This document shows positions 48,598 to 58,797 of a stretch of DNA of 64,000 nucleotides, one piece after another. A program made the translations under genes and the position numbers. Source of the DNA: Nitrobacter sp039808345 (GTDB lineage Bacteria; Pseudomonadota; Alphaproteobacteria; Rhizobiales; Xanthobacteraceae); assembly GCF_047824785.1 (NCBI RefSeq), contig NZ_CP181167.1, positions 3,038,001 through 3,102,000 on the forward strand. Reading direction: 5' to 3'. The notes beneath the pieces are model-generated. The model worked only from the letters and a program-made list of their open reading frames with translations. It was not told the DNA's origin and did no database searches. Position 1 is the first letter of the stretch. Every line of letters starts with the position of its first letter.

Positions 48598-48800
48598 TGA
48601 GACCCTGGCCTGGCCGGGAGTTGAATCAATCCCGCCCCGGAAGGTCGCACCAGCGCGGAGCGGGAACCGGCTTCCCGAACAGATCATGCCGTATGCAACC
48701 GGATCAGCCATCCCGCCAGCGTGTTCCTGGGAGCATCAAGCGCCATGGCGTGAAAATGCCGCTTTTTCGAGCGACCGACCTTCGAGCGTCTACGTCGGCC

Positions 48801-48926
48801 TATAGCGTTTTCGAGCAAAGCATGTCCTCGGGCTTGACCCGAGGATGGATACCGGTTCGCGTGAAGAAAACGCGTCAAAACAATAATCCAGAGCCTCGCT
48901 TCTGATTCCGTCAGAAGCGAGGCTCC
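48801..48926 (+). repeat. Interspersed palindromic repeat
   Basis: Full copy (TATAGCGTTTTCGAGCAAAG to CAGAAGCGAGGCTCCAG) between the two paralogous Gly-rich protein genes. The rest of 48598-49020 shows a relic-like GGAAGGTCGCACCAGCGCGG block and no gene. Confidence 0.88.
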
Positions 48927-49020
48927 AGGCAGGCAAGGCAGCAGGCCGGCCAGAACGATGGGCGAGTAGCCTTGAATCCGGCGCCGATCGCGGCGCTATC
49001 CTTCAGGAGAGATTCCGGAA

Positions 49021-49323
49021 ATGAAGAAAGCAGTTTTTGCCCTCCTCACGGCTGCAACGTTCGCGGCTGGTTCAGTAGCGATGGCTCCGCAGGCCGAGGC
49101 TCGCGGAGGAGGAGCGGTGGCGGCAGGCCTTCTCGGCGGTCTGGCGGCCGGCGCCATCATCGGCGGCGCGATCGCCAGCACCCCTCCGGCCTACGCCGTA
49201 CCGGCTCCGGTCTACGCCGCGCCTCCCCCGGCCTATATGGACGGGCCGCCGTGCCACATGGCGCGAGAGAGATTCTGGGACGGATATGGCTGGCGTTTCC
49301 GCCGCGTTGAGGTCTGCGACTGA
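49021..49323 (+). CDS. Secreted small protein, paralogue of 48277
   Basis: 100 residues. Signal peptide (AVFALLTAATFAAGSVAMAP), AVAAGLLGGLAAGAIIGGAI, a Pro/Ala/Tyr linker (PPAYAVPAPVYAAPPPAYMD) and the C terminus CHMARERFWDGYGWRFRRVE-VCD. Tandem duplicate of the upstream gene, diverged in the central linker, with a repeat between them. Confidence 0.82.
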   Translation: MKKAVFALLTAATFAAGSVAMAPQAEARGGGAVAAGLLGGLAAGAIIGGAIASTPPAYAVPAPVYAAPPPAYMDGPPCHMARERFWDGYGWRFRRVEVCD

Positions 49324-49388
49324 CCCGATCGTTTCAGAAACAAAAAAGATAAGCGACGAGTCTGATTCAACACAGTTGAACCAGACTC

Positions 49389-49494
49389 TAGAGCGGCGGC
49401 TGGTCAAATGGAATCAGCGCCGCCGCTCTAGTTAGTTGATTGAGCATCGGATTTATCCCGAAACCGGTTCCCACTTTCGGGTCCGATGCTCTAA
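49389..49494 (+). repeat. GAGCGGCGG + GAGCATCGG repeat pair
   Basis: Near-identical to the repeat pair after rpoD (10668-10770) and before bfr (46947-47052): GAGCGGCGG...CCGCCGCTC, a TAGTTAGTTGATT linker, then GAGCATCGG...CCGATGCTC, ending TA. Confidence 0.9.
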
Positions 49495-49495
49495 G

Positions 49496-49520
49496 AAACC
49501 CGGCCGCGCGGCCGGGTTTT
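49496..49520. terminator. Bidirectional terminator
   Basis: AAACCCGGCC-GCGC-GGCCGGGTTTT: GC-rich stem with T runs on both strands, between the plus-strand gene ending 49323 and the minus-strand gene ending 49586. Confidence 0.78.
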
Positions 49521-49585
49521 CGTTGAAGCGTTTTCGAGCAAAACACGTCCTTGGGGCTTGCTCCCGAAAGACCCGCGCAACGATT

Positions 49586-50845
49586 TCAGCGCGCCGCATT
49601 CATCGCGCGCAGCACCCCGTCGCTGGGCCAGCAATCCACCTTGAGGCCGGCCGACTTCTGGTAGGCGCCGAGCGCCGCTCGCGTGAGCATCCCGGCCTTG
49701 CCGTCGATCTTGTCCTTGTACAAGCCGAGCCGCGTCAAATGGCGCTGCATCGCCTCGACATCTCGGCTGCGCAGTTGCGTCGATGCCGACCATGGCGTCG
49801 CGAAAGGCAGCGGACTGGTCATGCGGTCAGCGAGATGGCCGACGAACAAAACATAGAGATCGGAAAAATTGTACTCCTTGATGACGAAGTAGTTCTTCGT
49901 TGTCAGGAACGACGGGCCATGGATGCCCTCCGGTTGCAGCAGAGACGCCGGCTGTTCCCGCTCGGCCGCGCTGAGCTTCTGTCCGCGTACCGGCAGAAAT
50001 CCTGCACGCAGCCATTCCCCGATCGGCCTCCTCACCTCGGGCACGCCTTCCGTGCAATCGGCATGCGCGGGCGGGCGCACCTCGTAAGCCCAGCGCAGTC
50101 CAGGCTGCCAGCCTTTGTTGACGAGCTGCTGCGCGGCCGACGCCAGCGCATCAGGCACCGAAGACCAGATATCGACGCGGCCGTCGCCATCGAAGTCGAC
50201 GCCATGCTTGGCAAGTTCGGAAGGCAGGAACTGGGTCAACCCGACGGCCCCGCCCCACGACGCGCGGAAATTCTTGCGCGAGACAACGCCGCGTTGCAGC
50301 AACAGCAGCCCTTCGATGAACTCCTGACGATACTGGTCCTTGCGGCGGCCGACATAAGCCTGCGTCGCCAGCACGCGTACCGCATCGTAAGGCAGCGCAT
50401 AGCGACCGTAATCGGTTTCCCGGCCCCAGATCGCAAGGATGATCGTGGCTGGTACGCCCAGGCGCTTTTCGATCGCTTTCAATGTCGTTTCGTGCTTTCG
50501 CATCAGCCGCTGCCCTTCGGACGCCAGCCGCGCGATAGTGCTCTCCTTGAGATAATCAGCCGGCACCTGAACGAATTCCGCCTGCGACGGAGCACCGGTC
50601 GCGGGCCGGCCGGGCAGGATGAGGTCTGGCAGCCGGTAGTCCGGCTCGAGTTCGGACGTGACGGAGTCGAATGTCGCGCGCGAAACACCCGCCTGCTGCG
50701 CCTCAGGCCAGACCGAGGCAATGAAACGCGCAAAGCCCTCGTCCGCCGCGCGCGCCGGCGACACGGCGACCCCGACGATGAGGGCCAGAAGAGCGAAGAT
50801 CGCAAGCCGCGACCGGCGCAGGATGTTCGCGACGGTCGCCGCCAT
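49586..50845 (-). CDS. Lytic murein transglycosylase with peptidoglycan-binding domain
   Basis: 419 residues from MAATVANILRRSRLAIFALL, signal peptide cut near ARAADE. MltB-type catalytic domain with Glu143 in LAIWGRETDYGRYALPYDAV, WGGAVGLTQFLPSELAKHGV and VDFDGDGRVDIWSSVPDALA. The C-terminal about 60 residues are a PG_binding_1 domain (RDVEAMQRHLTRLGLYKDKI, GMLTRAALGAYQKSAGLKV). The start lies one base after the stop of the upstream minus-strand gene, so the two are one operon. Paralogue of 9016-9834. Confidence 0.93.
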   Translation of the reverse strand: MAATVANILRRSRLAIFALLALIVGVAVSPARAADEGFARFIASVWPEAQQAGVSRATFDSVTSELEPDYRLPDLILPGRPATGAPSQAEFVQVPADYLKESTIARLASEGQRLMRKHETTLKAIEKRLGVPATIILAIWGRETDYGRYALPYDAVRVLATQAYVGRRKDQYRQEFIEGLLLLQRGVVSRKNFRASWGGAVGLTQFLPSELAKHGVDFDGDGRVDIWSSVPDALASAAQQLVNKGWQPGLRWAYEVRPPAHADCTEGVPEVRRPIGEWLRAGFLPVRGQKLSAAEREQPASLLQPEGIHGPSFLTTKNYFVIKEYNFSDLYVLFVGHLADRMTSPLPFATPWSASTQLRSRDVEAMQRHLTRLGLYKDKIDGKAGMLTRAALGAYQKSAGLKVDCWPSDGVLRAMNAAR

Positions 50846-50846
50846 G

Positions 50847-51449
50847 CTAGTGCCCTGTCTCACCGTTCGATCCGCTCGCTTCACTCGCGATACGATCCGC
50901 CAACGCAATGCCGATCGCCGAGAAAATGAAGACGACGTGGATGATGGTCTGCCACATGACACCGGTTTGCGTATAATTCATGGCGCGCTCGGTCCCAAGG
51001 TTCCCGGCCTCGATGAAGGTCCGCAAGAGATGGATCGACGAGATGCCGATGATCGCCATCGCGAGCTTGATCTTGAGAACGCTGGCGTTGACATGGCCCA
51101 GCCACTCAGGCTCGTCGGGATGGCCCTTGAGATTGAGCCGCGACACGAAGGTCTCGTAGCCGCCGACAATGACCATCACCAGAAGATTCGAGATCATCAC
51201 CACGTCGATGAGGCCAAGCACCACCAGCATGATCTGCTGTTCGGAAAAATCGAAGGAGTGCCCGATGAGATGCCATAGCTCCTTCAGGAACAGGACCACA
51301 TAGACGCCCTGAGCGACGATCAGGCCGATATAAAGCGGAAGCTGAAGCCAGCGCGAGGAAAAGATCAGCATCGGCAGCGGGCGCAGCGTGGTGGCGGCAA
51401 CCTTCGAGGACGGCGGAGTTTCAGGGATCGGGGACATCGGGGTTCTCAT
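50847..51449 (-). CDS. UPF0114 (YqhA-type) membrane protein
   Basis: 200 residues with about four membrane helices: RWLQLPLYIGLIVAQGVYVV, IMLVVLGLIDVVMISNLLVM, LKIKLAMAIIGISSIHLLRT and TIIHVVFIFSAIGIALADRI. The block GGYETFVSRL between helices is diagnostic for UPF0114. Function unknown. Start MRTPMSPIPE chosen; MSPIPE (51437) is an alternative. One base upstream of the mltB-like gene, so cotranscribed. Confidence 0.9.
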   Translation of the reverse strand: MRTPMSPIPETPPSSKVAATTLRPLPMLIFSSRWLQLPLYIGLIVAQGVYVVLFLKELWHLIGHSFDFSEQQIMLVVLGLIDVVMISNLLVMVIVGGYETFVSRLNLKGHPDEPEWLGHVNASVLKIKLAMAIIGISSIHLLRTFIEAGNLGTERAMNYTQTGVMWQTIIHVVFIFSAIGIALADRIASEASGSNGETGH

Positions 51450-51559
51450 CGTGACGGGAGAGCGTTCTATTCGATTCCCGGTGACGGAATCGAGACGTCC
51501 GGCCGCGACAAAATGCAACGCGAGGCAAGGCGGCATGGCTCCCATCCAAGCATTTTCGA

Positions 51560-51706
51560 TTCTGTTTGAATTAGAAGCAAAGCTCCGGAGTCTGTTTCAA
51601 CTGCGTTAAATCAGACTCCAGCCGCAATTTTTTGATTGAGCATGATCTTTTCCGAAAGCCGGTTTCCACTTTGCGCTGGCGCGGCCCTTCGGGTCGGGAT
51701 CATGCT
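51560..51706 (+). repeat. Compound palindromic repeat
   Basis: AGTCTGTTTCAACTGCGTTA-ATCAGACT hairpin (about 51588-51619) followed by a GAGCATGATC ... GGATCATGCTCT unit (51638-51706), like 27579-27628. Fills the gap before tam. Confidence 0.82.
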
Positions 51707-51749
51707 CTGCAAGCCAAATTTCGTGCCCGCCTGAATCGCCTCGCGCTGA

Positions 51750-52520
51750 TTATCTGATTGCGACGACGAAAAAGCGCGGAAAACGCAGCAGCACCTTGCC
51801 ATCCGCCTGGGGCTGATAAGCGGCCGCGACGCGCGCGGTATACTCGCGCAAAAATTCTTTCCTTTCCATCGGCTCCAGAAGATCGACGAAAGGCCGCAAT
51901 CCCGTGCCCTTGACCCACTCGACGATCGCCGTGGTGTCCTCAAGGATATGATTATAAACCGTATGCCAGATCTCGATGCGCTCGCACAACGGCCGCAATG
52001 CGTCGTAATAGGCGCCGGGCCGCGCCAGCAGGTCTTTCGCCTGCGCGGCGTCCGCAAGTCTTTCCTGCCACGGTCCCGAATGCGCCACCTCGCGCATCAT
52101 CACATGGCTTGGCTCATCGAGATTGTCCGGCATCTGCATCGCCAGCACGCCGCCTGACGGCAGTCCGCCAAGCAGACGCTGCAACTGCCGCAGATGATCC
52201 GGGACCCACTGGAAGATCGCATTGGCGAACAGAAGGTCGGCATCCGCCGGCGGGACCCAGTGCGCGACGTTGGCTTCGATGAACGTGTATCCCGGCAGCC
52301 GTTCGCGCGCCCGCCGCAGCATATCCGCGGATGTATCGATCCCGATGACCTCCGCCTGCGGCCAGCGTGCGACCAGGAGTTCGGTGGAGTTGCCGGGACC
52401 ACAACCGATATCGACGACCTTGCGCGGCGCGCTCAGCGGGATCTGCGCCAACAGATCGCGCGACGGCCTGGTCCGCTCGTCCTCGAACTTCAGATATTGC
52501 TCGGCGCTCCAATCGTCCAT
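51750..52520 (-). CDS. tam: Trans-aconitate 2-methyltransferase
   Basis: 256 residues. SAM-dependent methylation of trans-aconitate, a by-product that inhibits aconitase. SAM motif KVVDIGCGPGNSTELLVARW, EVIGIDTSADMLRRARERLP, and the Tam hallmarks DLLFANAIFQWVPDHLRQLQ, LAMQMPDNLDEPSHVMMRE and VEWVKGTGLRPFVDLL. Full length, single gene. Confidence 0.94.
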   Translation of the reverse strand: MDDWSAEQYLKFEDERTRPSRDLLAQIPLSAPRKVVDIGCGPGNSTELLVARWPQAEVIGIDTSADMLRRARERLPGYTFIEANVAHWVPPADADLLFANAIFQWVPDHLRQLQRLLGGLPSGGVLAMQMPDNLDEPSHVMMREVAHSGPWQERLADAAQAKDLLARPGAYYDALRPLCERIEIWHTVYNHILEDTTAIVEWVKGTGLRPFVDLLEPMERKEFLREYTARVAAAYQPQADGKVLLRFPRFFVVAIR

Positions 52521-52702
52521 CGCGTCCCGGTCCTCCTTTCGACATCAACCAACTGCGGCGAGCCTACGATCCTTCACCGCTTCACGGAAGCGGCGATCGA
52601 TCTCATCATGTGACCTGACGCGTTTCCGTGCACGAACCAGCCTCCATCCCCGCGTCAAGCCCGAGGATATGCTTCGTTTGAAAACGCTATCGCCGCCGCC
52701 GA

Positions 52703-54787
52703 TTATTTATGCCGTGAAGTCCCTCCGCGGCCGGCGCTCGCGGCCGGCTGTTTCTGCCTTGAAACCGGCAGCGGCTGATGTCGCGCATGCGGAATGACGC
52801 CCTTCTCGCGCGCACCATCTTGCGCGACCGTTTGATCGACCAGCGACAGGCAATAGGCGGCGGCCTCTCCCAGGTTCTCCGCGACCGCATCGGCCTTGAG
52901 ATGGTCTCTTGCCATTCCGCTGTTGGTGCACCCCCAGCAACAAACCAGGATGCGCGCCCGTGGCATCTTGCGGCGCAGCTTGCGCACGAGATGGCGCGTG
53001 TGGGCCGGGCTGCCGTCATCAAGCGTCGAAATGCACACCAGCATCACGCCCGAGGCGTCAAGCTGGAAAATCCCGCTTGTCGACGTCTCCTCCTTGCTCG
53101 CAGCGCGCGCGCCAAGACCATGCTTCGACAGGATCTCAGCCAGAAACATCGCGGCCGCCTGATCGAGATCACTGCGCTCGGCGACGCACAACACCGGGAA
53201 CTCGGCCCGCCAATCCGGCGGAAGGCCTTCGCGGATGATGAACGGCAGTTCGGGCATCGGGGCATCGGCCGTCACGTCCGATTCATCAGCGCCGTCCTTC
53301 GTTTGATGCCCCGCCAGGACATCATCGAATTCGGAAGCCAGTCCCTCGATGACCTCGGCGACGCTGTCCCTGATTTCGGCCACGCGATCCGGCAACAACC
53401 GCTCGCGCTTGAGATCGGCCTGCGCCAGCATCAAGCCCTTCAACGCGACGTTCTCATAATATTCGGCGAGCGAGCGCTCCTTCAGAAACTTCTCCGCCAT
53501 CTCGACGGCCTCCGCCGGATCGTCGGCCAGCATCCGCTGATAGAACAGTTCCGGCGGCGACAGCGCGGGCCGGTCACCCAGCAAAATATCCAGAAACCTG
53601 AGTTGTTCGACATGACGGCCGAGCACGACGAGGCAGATCGTCAACGGGGTCGCGAGGACAAGCCCGATCGGTCCCCACAGCGCCGTCCAGAACGTCGCCG
53701 AGACCACGACGGCGACCGGCGACAATCCGCTGCTGTGTCCCACCAGCAAGGGGTCGAACACCTGACCGACGATCAACTCCGTCAGCAGAATGAGCGCGCC
53801 GCTCCACAGCAGCATCGACCAGCCCGGATCGACCGCCACGGCCAGCGTCAGGGGAAAAAACGCCGCGATGAACGGCCCGACATAGGGCACGAAACGCATG
53901 ATCGCGGCCAGGATTCCCCACAGGATCGCGCTGGGAACGCCGATCAACAGCAGCCCGGCGGCCACGATCACCCCGAATCCGGTGTTGAGCAGAACCTGCA
54001 TCAGGAGAAGACGGCTGAGGCGGCCGGCCGCGTCGTCGATCGCCGCGGTCGCGGACTGCAGATCGTTCGATCCCGCGAGCTTGATGAACCGGTTGCGCAG
54101 ATCTTCCCGCTGGAACAGGATGAAGATCACGAACACGACCACGATGCCGATCGTCGCCAGCGGATGCAGCAGCGGGCTGATGAGCGCGGAGATATTCTCA
54201 AGGGCGGACTGCGGCGGCGTGCGCACCTCGACCGGGATGGGTTTGACCGGCTCGGCCGTTCCGGACGAGGGCGAAATTTCCGCCGGTGGCGGCAGGCTCT
54301 GTGGTCCGCTGATTTCCTTGCCGAGATTCTGAAGAAGCTCCGCCGCGCGATCCAGCGGCCCTGTCGCCGTCAGCGCCCGCAGCGATTGGATCTTTTGCTG
54401 CATGGTCTGCTGGTAACTTGGCAGGCTGTCCGCGAGTCCCCTGACCTCCCTCACGATCAGGCCGCCAAGAGCGAAAATCGCGATGAAGGCAAGCAGCACC
54501 ACGACGGGCACGCTGGCGGCGCGCGGAAAATGCCATTGCTCAAGAATATCCACCAGCGGGGCAAGCACGAAGCTCAAAAGCACCGCCAGCACGATCGGCA
54601 CGAAAATCTCGCGCCCCACATACAGCCCGCAGATCACAAGCGCGGCGATAACGGCCGAGGCTAACGCCCGATCGCCGAACCCTCCTCCCGCCATCCGCGG
54701 CGCTACCCTCGCGTCCAGATCCAGACTCACCGCCGATGACCTCGATATTCGTGGTCCATCAATGGCCGGGGGGCGATTTGGTTCCAT
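52703..54787 (-). CDS. AI-2E family transporter with large C-terminal soluble domain
   Basis: 694 residues, about twice the usual 350. Residues about 40-400 are the AI-2E/PerM-type membrane region (FVPIVLAVLLSFVLAPLVDI; GVPSAILWGILAAIMRFVPY-VGP; GQVFDPLLVGHSSGLSPVAV; GPIGLVLATPLTICLVVLGR). The last about 290 residues are soluble (RVAEIRDSVAEVIEGLASEF; AAMFLAEILSKHGLGARAAS; DASGVMLVCISTLDDGSPAH; MPRARILVCCWGCTNSGMAR) and look like a Rossmann/flavodoxin-type fold. Transport substrate unknown; the extension suggests ligand sensing. Confidence 0.88.
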   Translation of the reverse strand: MEPNRPPAIDGPRISRSSAVSLDLDARVAPRMAGGGFGDRALASAVIAALVICGLYVGREIFVPIVLAVLLSFVLAPLVDILEQWHFPRAASVPVVVLLAFIAIFALGGLIVREVRGLADSLPSYQQTMQQKIQSLRALTATGPLDRAAELLQNLGKEISGPQSLPPPAEISPSSGTAEPVKPIPVEVRTPPQSALENISALISPLLHPLATIGIVVVFVIFILFQREDLRNRFIKLAGSNDLQSATAAIDDAAGRLSRLLLMQVLLNTGFGVIVAAGLLLIGVPSAILWGILAAIMRFVPYVGPFIAAFFPLTLAVAVDPGWSMLLWSGALILLTELIVGQVFDPLLVGHSSGLSPVAVVVSATFWTALWGPIGLVLATPLTICLVVLGRHVEQLRFLDILLGDRPALSPPELFYQRMLADDPAEAVEMAEKFLKERSLAEYYENVALKGLMLAQADLKRERLLPDRVAEIRDSVAEVIEGLASEFDDVLAGHQTKDGADESDVTADAPMPELPFIIREGLPPDWRAEFPVLCVAERSDLDQAAAMFLAEILSKHGLGARAASKEETSTSGIFQLDASGVMLVCISTLDDGSPAHTRHLVRKLRRKMPRARILVCCWGCTNSGMARDHLKADAVAENLGEAAAYCLSLVDQTVAQDGAREKGVIPHARHQPLPVSRQKQPAASAGRGGTSRHK

Positions 54788-54893
54788 CGTGTTCCGAAGA
54801 TGGCGAACTGGAGATTCTTCTACTACCCAGGCGCTGAGTCCCCTTGACCTGCCGCTTCAATTTTTCTTTCCGCCGTCACGACGAGCGGCCTGC

Positions 54894-54925
54894 TTGTATT
54901 TCGTGTATATTATAGTAATATACAC
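54894..54925 (+). promoter_or_regulatory. brnTA promoter with perfect operator palindrome
   Basis: GTGTATATTA-TAG-TAATATACAC (54903-54925) is a perfect 10-base inverted repeat. TTGTAT (54894-54899) and TAATAT (54916-54921), 16 bases apart, can serve as -35 and -10, so the operator covers the promoter. Transcription would begin at about 54928, the A of the brnT ATG. BrnA dimers are known to autorepress their operons. Confidence 0.8.
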
Positions 54926-54927
54926 AA

Positions 54928-55227
54928 ATGATCGACCTCGATCGGATCGCAGGGTTTGAATGGGACGACGGCAACCGCCGCAAGAACGCAGACAAGCACG
55001 ACGTGAGTTCGGCGGAAGCCGAAAGTATATTCTTCAACGACCCGCTGATCGTTGCCGGGGACGAAAAGCACAGCCGAAGCGAACAGCGCTTCAACGCGCT
55101 TGGACAAACGACGGAACAGCGTCTGCTGCACGTCACGTTCACGCTGAGGAGAAGCGGAACGCTGATCCGTGTGATCTCGGCTCGCGACATGAATCGAAAG
55201 GAGCGGAAAATCTATGAGCAAGCCTAA
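54928..55227 (+). CDS. brnT: BrnT-family toxin (ribonuclease)
   Basis: 99 residues. BrnT fold of the RelE-like type: MIDLDRIAGFEWDDGNRRKN-ADKH start, FNDPLIVAGDEKHSRSEQRF, ALGQTTEQRLLHVTFTLRRS and the terminal VISARDMNRKERKIYE that carries conserved Arg and Tyr/Glu residues. Known members cleave RNA and slow translation. No ribosome site precedes the ATG, which sits two bases after the operator, so the mRNA is probably leaderless. Overlaps brnA by 14 bases. Toxin-first order is the BrnTA norm. Confidence 0.92.
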   Translation: MIDLDRIAGFEWDDGNRRKNADKHDVSSAEAESIFFNDPLIVAGDEKHSRSEQRFNALGQTTEQRLLHVTFTLRRSGTLIRVISARDMNRKERKIYEQA

Positions 55228-55471
55228 GCCTGTTCCCGCCTTCAAGAGCGAGGCCGAGGAACGCAAATTCTGGGAAACCCACGACTCCACGGACTATGTC
55301 GACTGGAGCACCGCGCAGCGTGTGCGCTTCCCGAACCTGAAGCCGTCAACGACGGCGATTTCGCTGCGGCTGCCGGTCAGCCTGCTCGAGCAGATCAAGA
55401 TCGCCGCCAACAAGCGCGACGTGCCCTATCAGTCGCTGATCAAGATGTGGCTGGCAGAGAAGGTGGGATAG
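55214..55471 (+). CDS. brnA: BrnA-family antitoxin (CopG/RHH-like)
   Basis: 85 residues: MSKPKPVPAFKSEAEERKFW, a toxin-wrapping linker (ETHDSTDYVDWSTAQRVRFP), then a ribbon-helix-helix (TTAISLRLPVSLLEQIKIAA, NKRDVPYQSLIKMWLAEKV) that dimerises, binds the operator and represses. AGGAG inside the end of brnT serves as its ribosome site. This layout lets the antitoxin be made by normal initiation and the toxin by a weaker route. Confidence 0.92.
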   Translation: MSKPKPVPAFKSEAEERKFWETHDSTDYVDWSTAQRVRFPNLKPSTTAISLRLPVSLLEQIKIAANKRDVPYQSLIKMWLAEKVG

Positions 55472-55482
55472 GTGATTATCCG

Positions 55483-55833
55483 ATGGAATGGATCTTGCCG
55501 TTACTCGCGGGCCTAGGAATTGGCTCACTACTCAAGTCGATGGCCGACCATTTTATGGCGCGGCGAGCAAGTACAAGTGATCGTTGGTATCAGGAAAAAC
55601 GAGAATCCTACTTAGGCTTACTTCAAGCGCTTCACGACGCAGCAATCCATCCCTCTGATAAAAACTCTATGGCATTCGCCCTATGGCAAACGCGTTGTGA
55701 ATTGTTTGGATCGAAAGATGTCGCAATGTATGCGCAAGCGATGGTAGATACAAACGATGGTCCAGGTGAGCAGCGTAACGAAGCTTTCAAGAATCTGAAT
55801 TCAAGCAATGAAAGCAGATTTTGGGCCGGATAG
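55483..55833 (+). CDS. Hypothetical membrane-anchored protein, probably truncated
   Basis: 116 residues from MEWILPLLAGLGIGSLLKSM, 11 bases after brnA and perhaps cotranscribed. One N-terminal hydrophobic segment, then a helical soluble part (DRWYQEKRESYLGLLQALHD; CELFGSKDVAMYAQAMVDTN). The last residues (NLNSSNESRFWAG) look like a frame change, so the gene may be cut short. It is AT-richer than its surroundings. No family recognised. The following 55834-56025 is AT-rich and holds no gene. Confidence 0.55.
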   Translation: MEWILPLLAGLGIGSLLKSMADHFMARRASTSDRWYQEKRESYLGLLQALHDAAIHPSDKNSMAFALWQTRCELFGSKDVAMYAQAMVDTNDGPGEQRNEAFKNLNSSNESRFWAG

Positions 55834-56025
55834 ATAATGCCCAATATAGCATGATAAAAAGAGCAAGCTCGGATCGTTTCATCGCCTTTGTAAGCGAAGC
55901 AATCCATAAATTTCATCACGAGTAGCCGGATTGCTTCATCGGTTACGCTTCCTCGCACTGACGAGATAGCGATTTCGAGTAGAATGGAATTCGATTCGCG
56001 TGGACAAAACACATGAAAATAAAGA

Positions 56026-56066
56026 TAGAGTCTTTCACCGCTCCTATAAAGCTGTGAAAGACTCTA
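56026..56066 (+). repeat. TAGAGTCTTTCAC palindrome
   Basis: TAGAGTCTTTCAC (56026-56038) and GTGAAAGACTCTA (56054-56066) form a perfect 13-bp stem. It is attached to a degraded right end of the common repeat (GATTCGCGTGGACAAAACAC, 55993 onward). A second copy is at 62302-62343. It could also terminate ettA, which ends 22 bases away. Confidence 0.85.
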
Positions 56067-56088
56067 CTAGTCACGCCCTAAGCACCGC

Positions 56089-57738
<1,650 letters not shown>

Positions 57739-58140
57739 CGTGATTCCTAAACTGCGTGATATCCAAAGGTCGCGGCGGTGGCGTTCAGAACGTTCTCTTC
57801 CGCCTTGCGGCGAGACCGTCAGGAAAACCTCTCAACCGGGCCGCACGCCGACCGACCGAAAGTTTGCGCCTCTTGAAGCCAAAGCCGCTGAACAGGCCGC
57901 GAGGGCCGGACTTCGAATTCAGGGACGCTGGTTTCTGGAAAGTTTGCTGTCCGCTGATGTAGCCGCGCGGCGGCGAAAGGGCAACCTTGCCTTAACCACA
58001 CAGAAAGGTTGACGAAAGCAACACTCCGTTTCGTCTCATTCAAACCGCCTTTTAATTGAATCGGTGAAGAATGGCGAGACGAGCATCGTGACGGTCAGGA
58101 AGCTCGCGGCCCAACCAGACAGTATCAAGGCAGTAACATC
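57739..58140. other. Intergenic region upstream of ettA
   Basis: About 400 bases without a supportable gene. The ettA promoter should be near 57750-57850. Frames on both strands give low-complexity Arg/Pro-rich peptides. Confidence 0.5.
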
Positions 58141-58344
58141 ATGGCGACCAGCGTATCGGCGTCAGCCTCCGACCGGACCGAAAAGCAGGATCATCAGCGC
58201 GGACGGCTTCACGGCATTCGCGCGCGATGGCGCGAGTTCATCGCAATCACGTTCAACTCCTACCGGCCCGAACTGCATTACATGCGCGGACCCGGACCGG
58301 CCTGGCGGGCCAAGCACGGCGGGCAACCGCCGGTCCGCTCCTAG
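58141..58344 (+). CDS. Doubtful small basic protein
   Basis: 67 residues, starts MATSVSASASDRTEKQDHQR, then HGIRARWREFIAITFNSYRP and a Gly/Pro-rich end. No clear ribosome site and no recognised family. The WREFIAITFNSYRPELHYMR block looks protein-like. The TAG stop (58342-58344) is the start of another repeat copy (TAGACGTTTTCGAGCGAAG). Could be a remnant. Confidence 0.35.
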   Translation: MATSVSASASDRTEKQDHQRGRLHGIRARWREFIAITFNSYRPELHYMRGPGPAWRAKHGGQPPVRS

Positions 58345-58392
58345 ACGTTTTCGAGCGAAGTGGAATCCGGTTCGCGTGAAAACGCTCCAATG
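58342..58392 (+). repeat. Short copy of the palindromic repeat
   Basis: TAGACGTTTTCGAGCGAAGT then GGAATCCGGTTCGCGTGAAA-ACGCTCC. A compact version lacking the GCTTCTGATTC hairpin. Confidence 0.8.
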
Positions 58393-58475
58393 AATGGGCC
58401 GCGCAGCCGAAGTCAGCGCCACCTAACATCGCGTATCGCCACGCCGATCGGCGAAGCAGGACGAAGGAACATCTG

Positions 58476-58670
58476 ATGGCCGATTTCCGACCCAATTCCT
58501 TGTCGCGGAGAACGCCAGGCCCCGATCATCCTCGGCGCGGGCCCGATCGTCACTCAAGGCCGTCGCATCCCGGCTGCGAAGTCACGCAGAACTACGGCCA
58601 CTATTACATCGAGATGGTCGAGACCATCGCCACGTGGCTCAAGGGCGCACGGGTCCGCGCGCTGCGGTAA
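58476..58670 (+). CDS. Doubtful small protein or gene remnant
   Basis: 64 residues, MADFRPNSLSRRTPGPDHPR..., ending TQNYGHYYIEMVETIATWLK-GARVRALR. The C-terminal half looks like real protein while the N-terminal half is Arg/Pro-rich, so this may be a frameshifted remnant. GAAGGA lies about eight bases before the ATG. No family recognised. Confidence 0.35.
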   Translation: MADFRPNSLSRRTPGPDHPRRGPDRHSRPSHPGCEVTQNYGHYYIEMVETIATWLKGARVRALR

Positions 58671-58676
58671 GCGGAA

Positions 58677-58745
58677 GCGTTTTCGAGTCAAGCATGTCCT
58701 CGGGCTTGCCCCGAGGATGAACACCGGTCCCCGTCAGGAGAAGCC
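58677..58745 (+). repeat. Partial palindromic repeat
   Basis: AAGCGTTTTCGAGTCAAGCA, TCCTCGGGCTTGCCCCGAGG, then a degraded GGTCCCCGTCAGGAGAAGCC. Lies about 50 bases before the 3' end of the L,D-transpeptidase gene. Confidence 0.82.
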
Positions 58746-58797
58746 GCGCAGGCGACATCGTTACGCCCCCGCGTCGTCCGTGGGCGCGAATCGGGGG

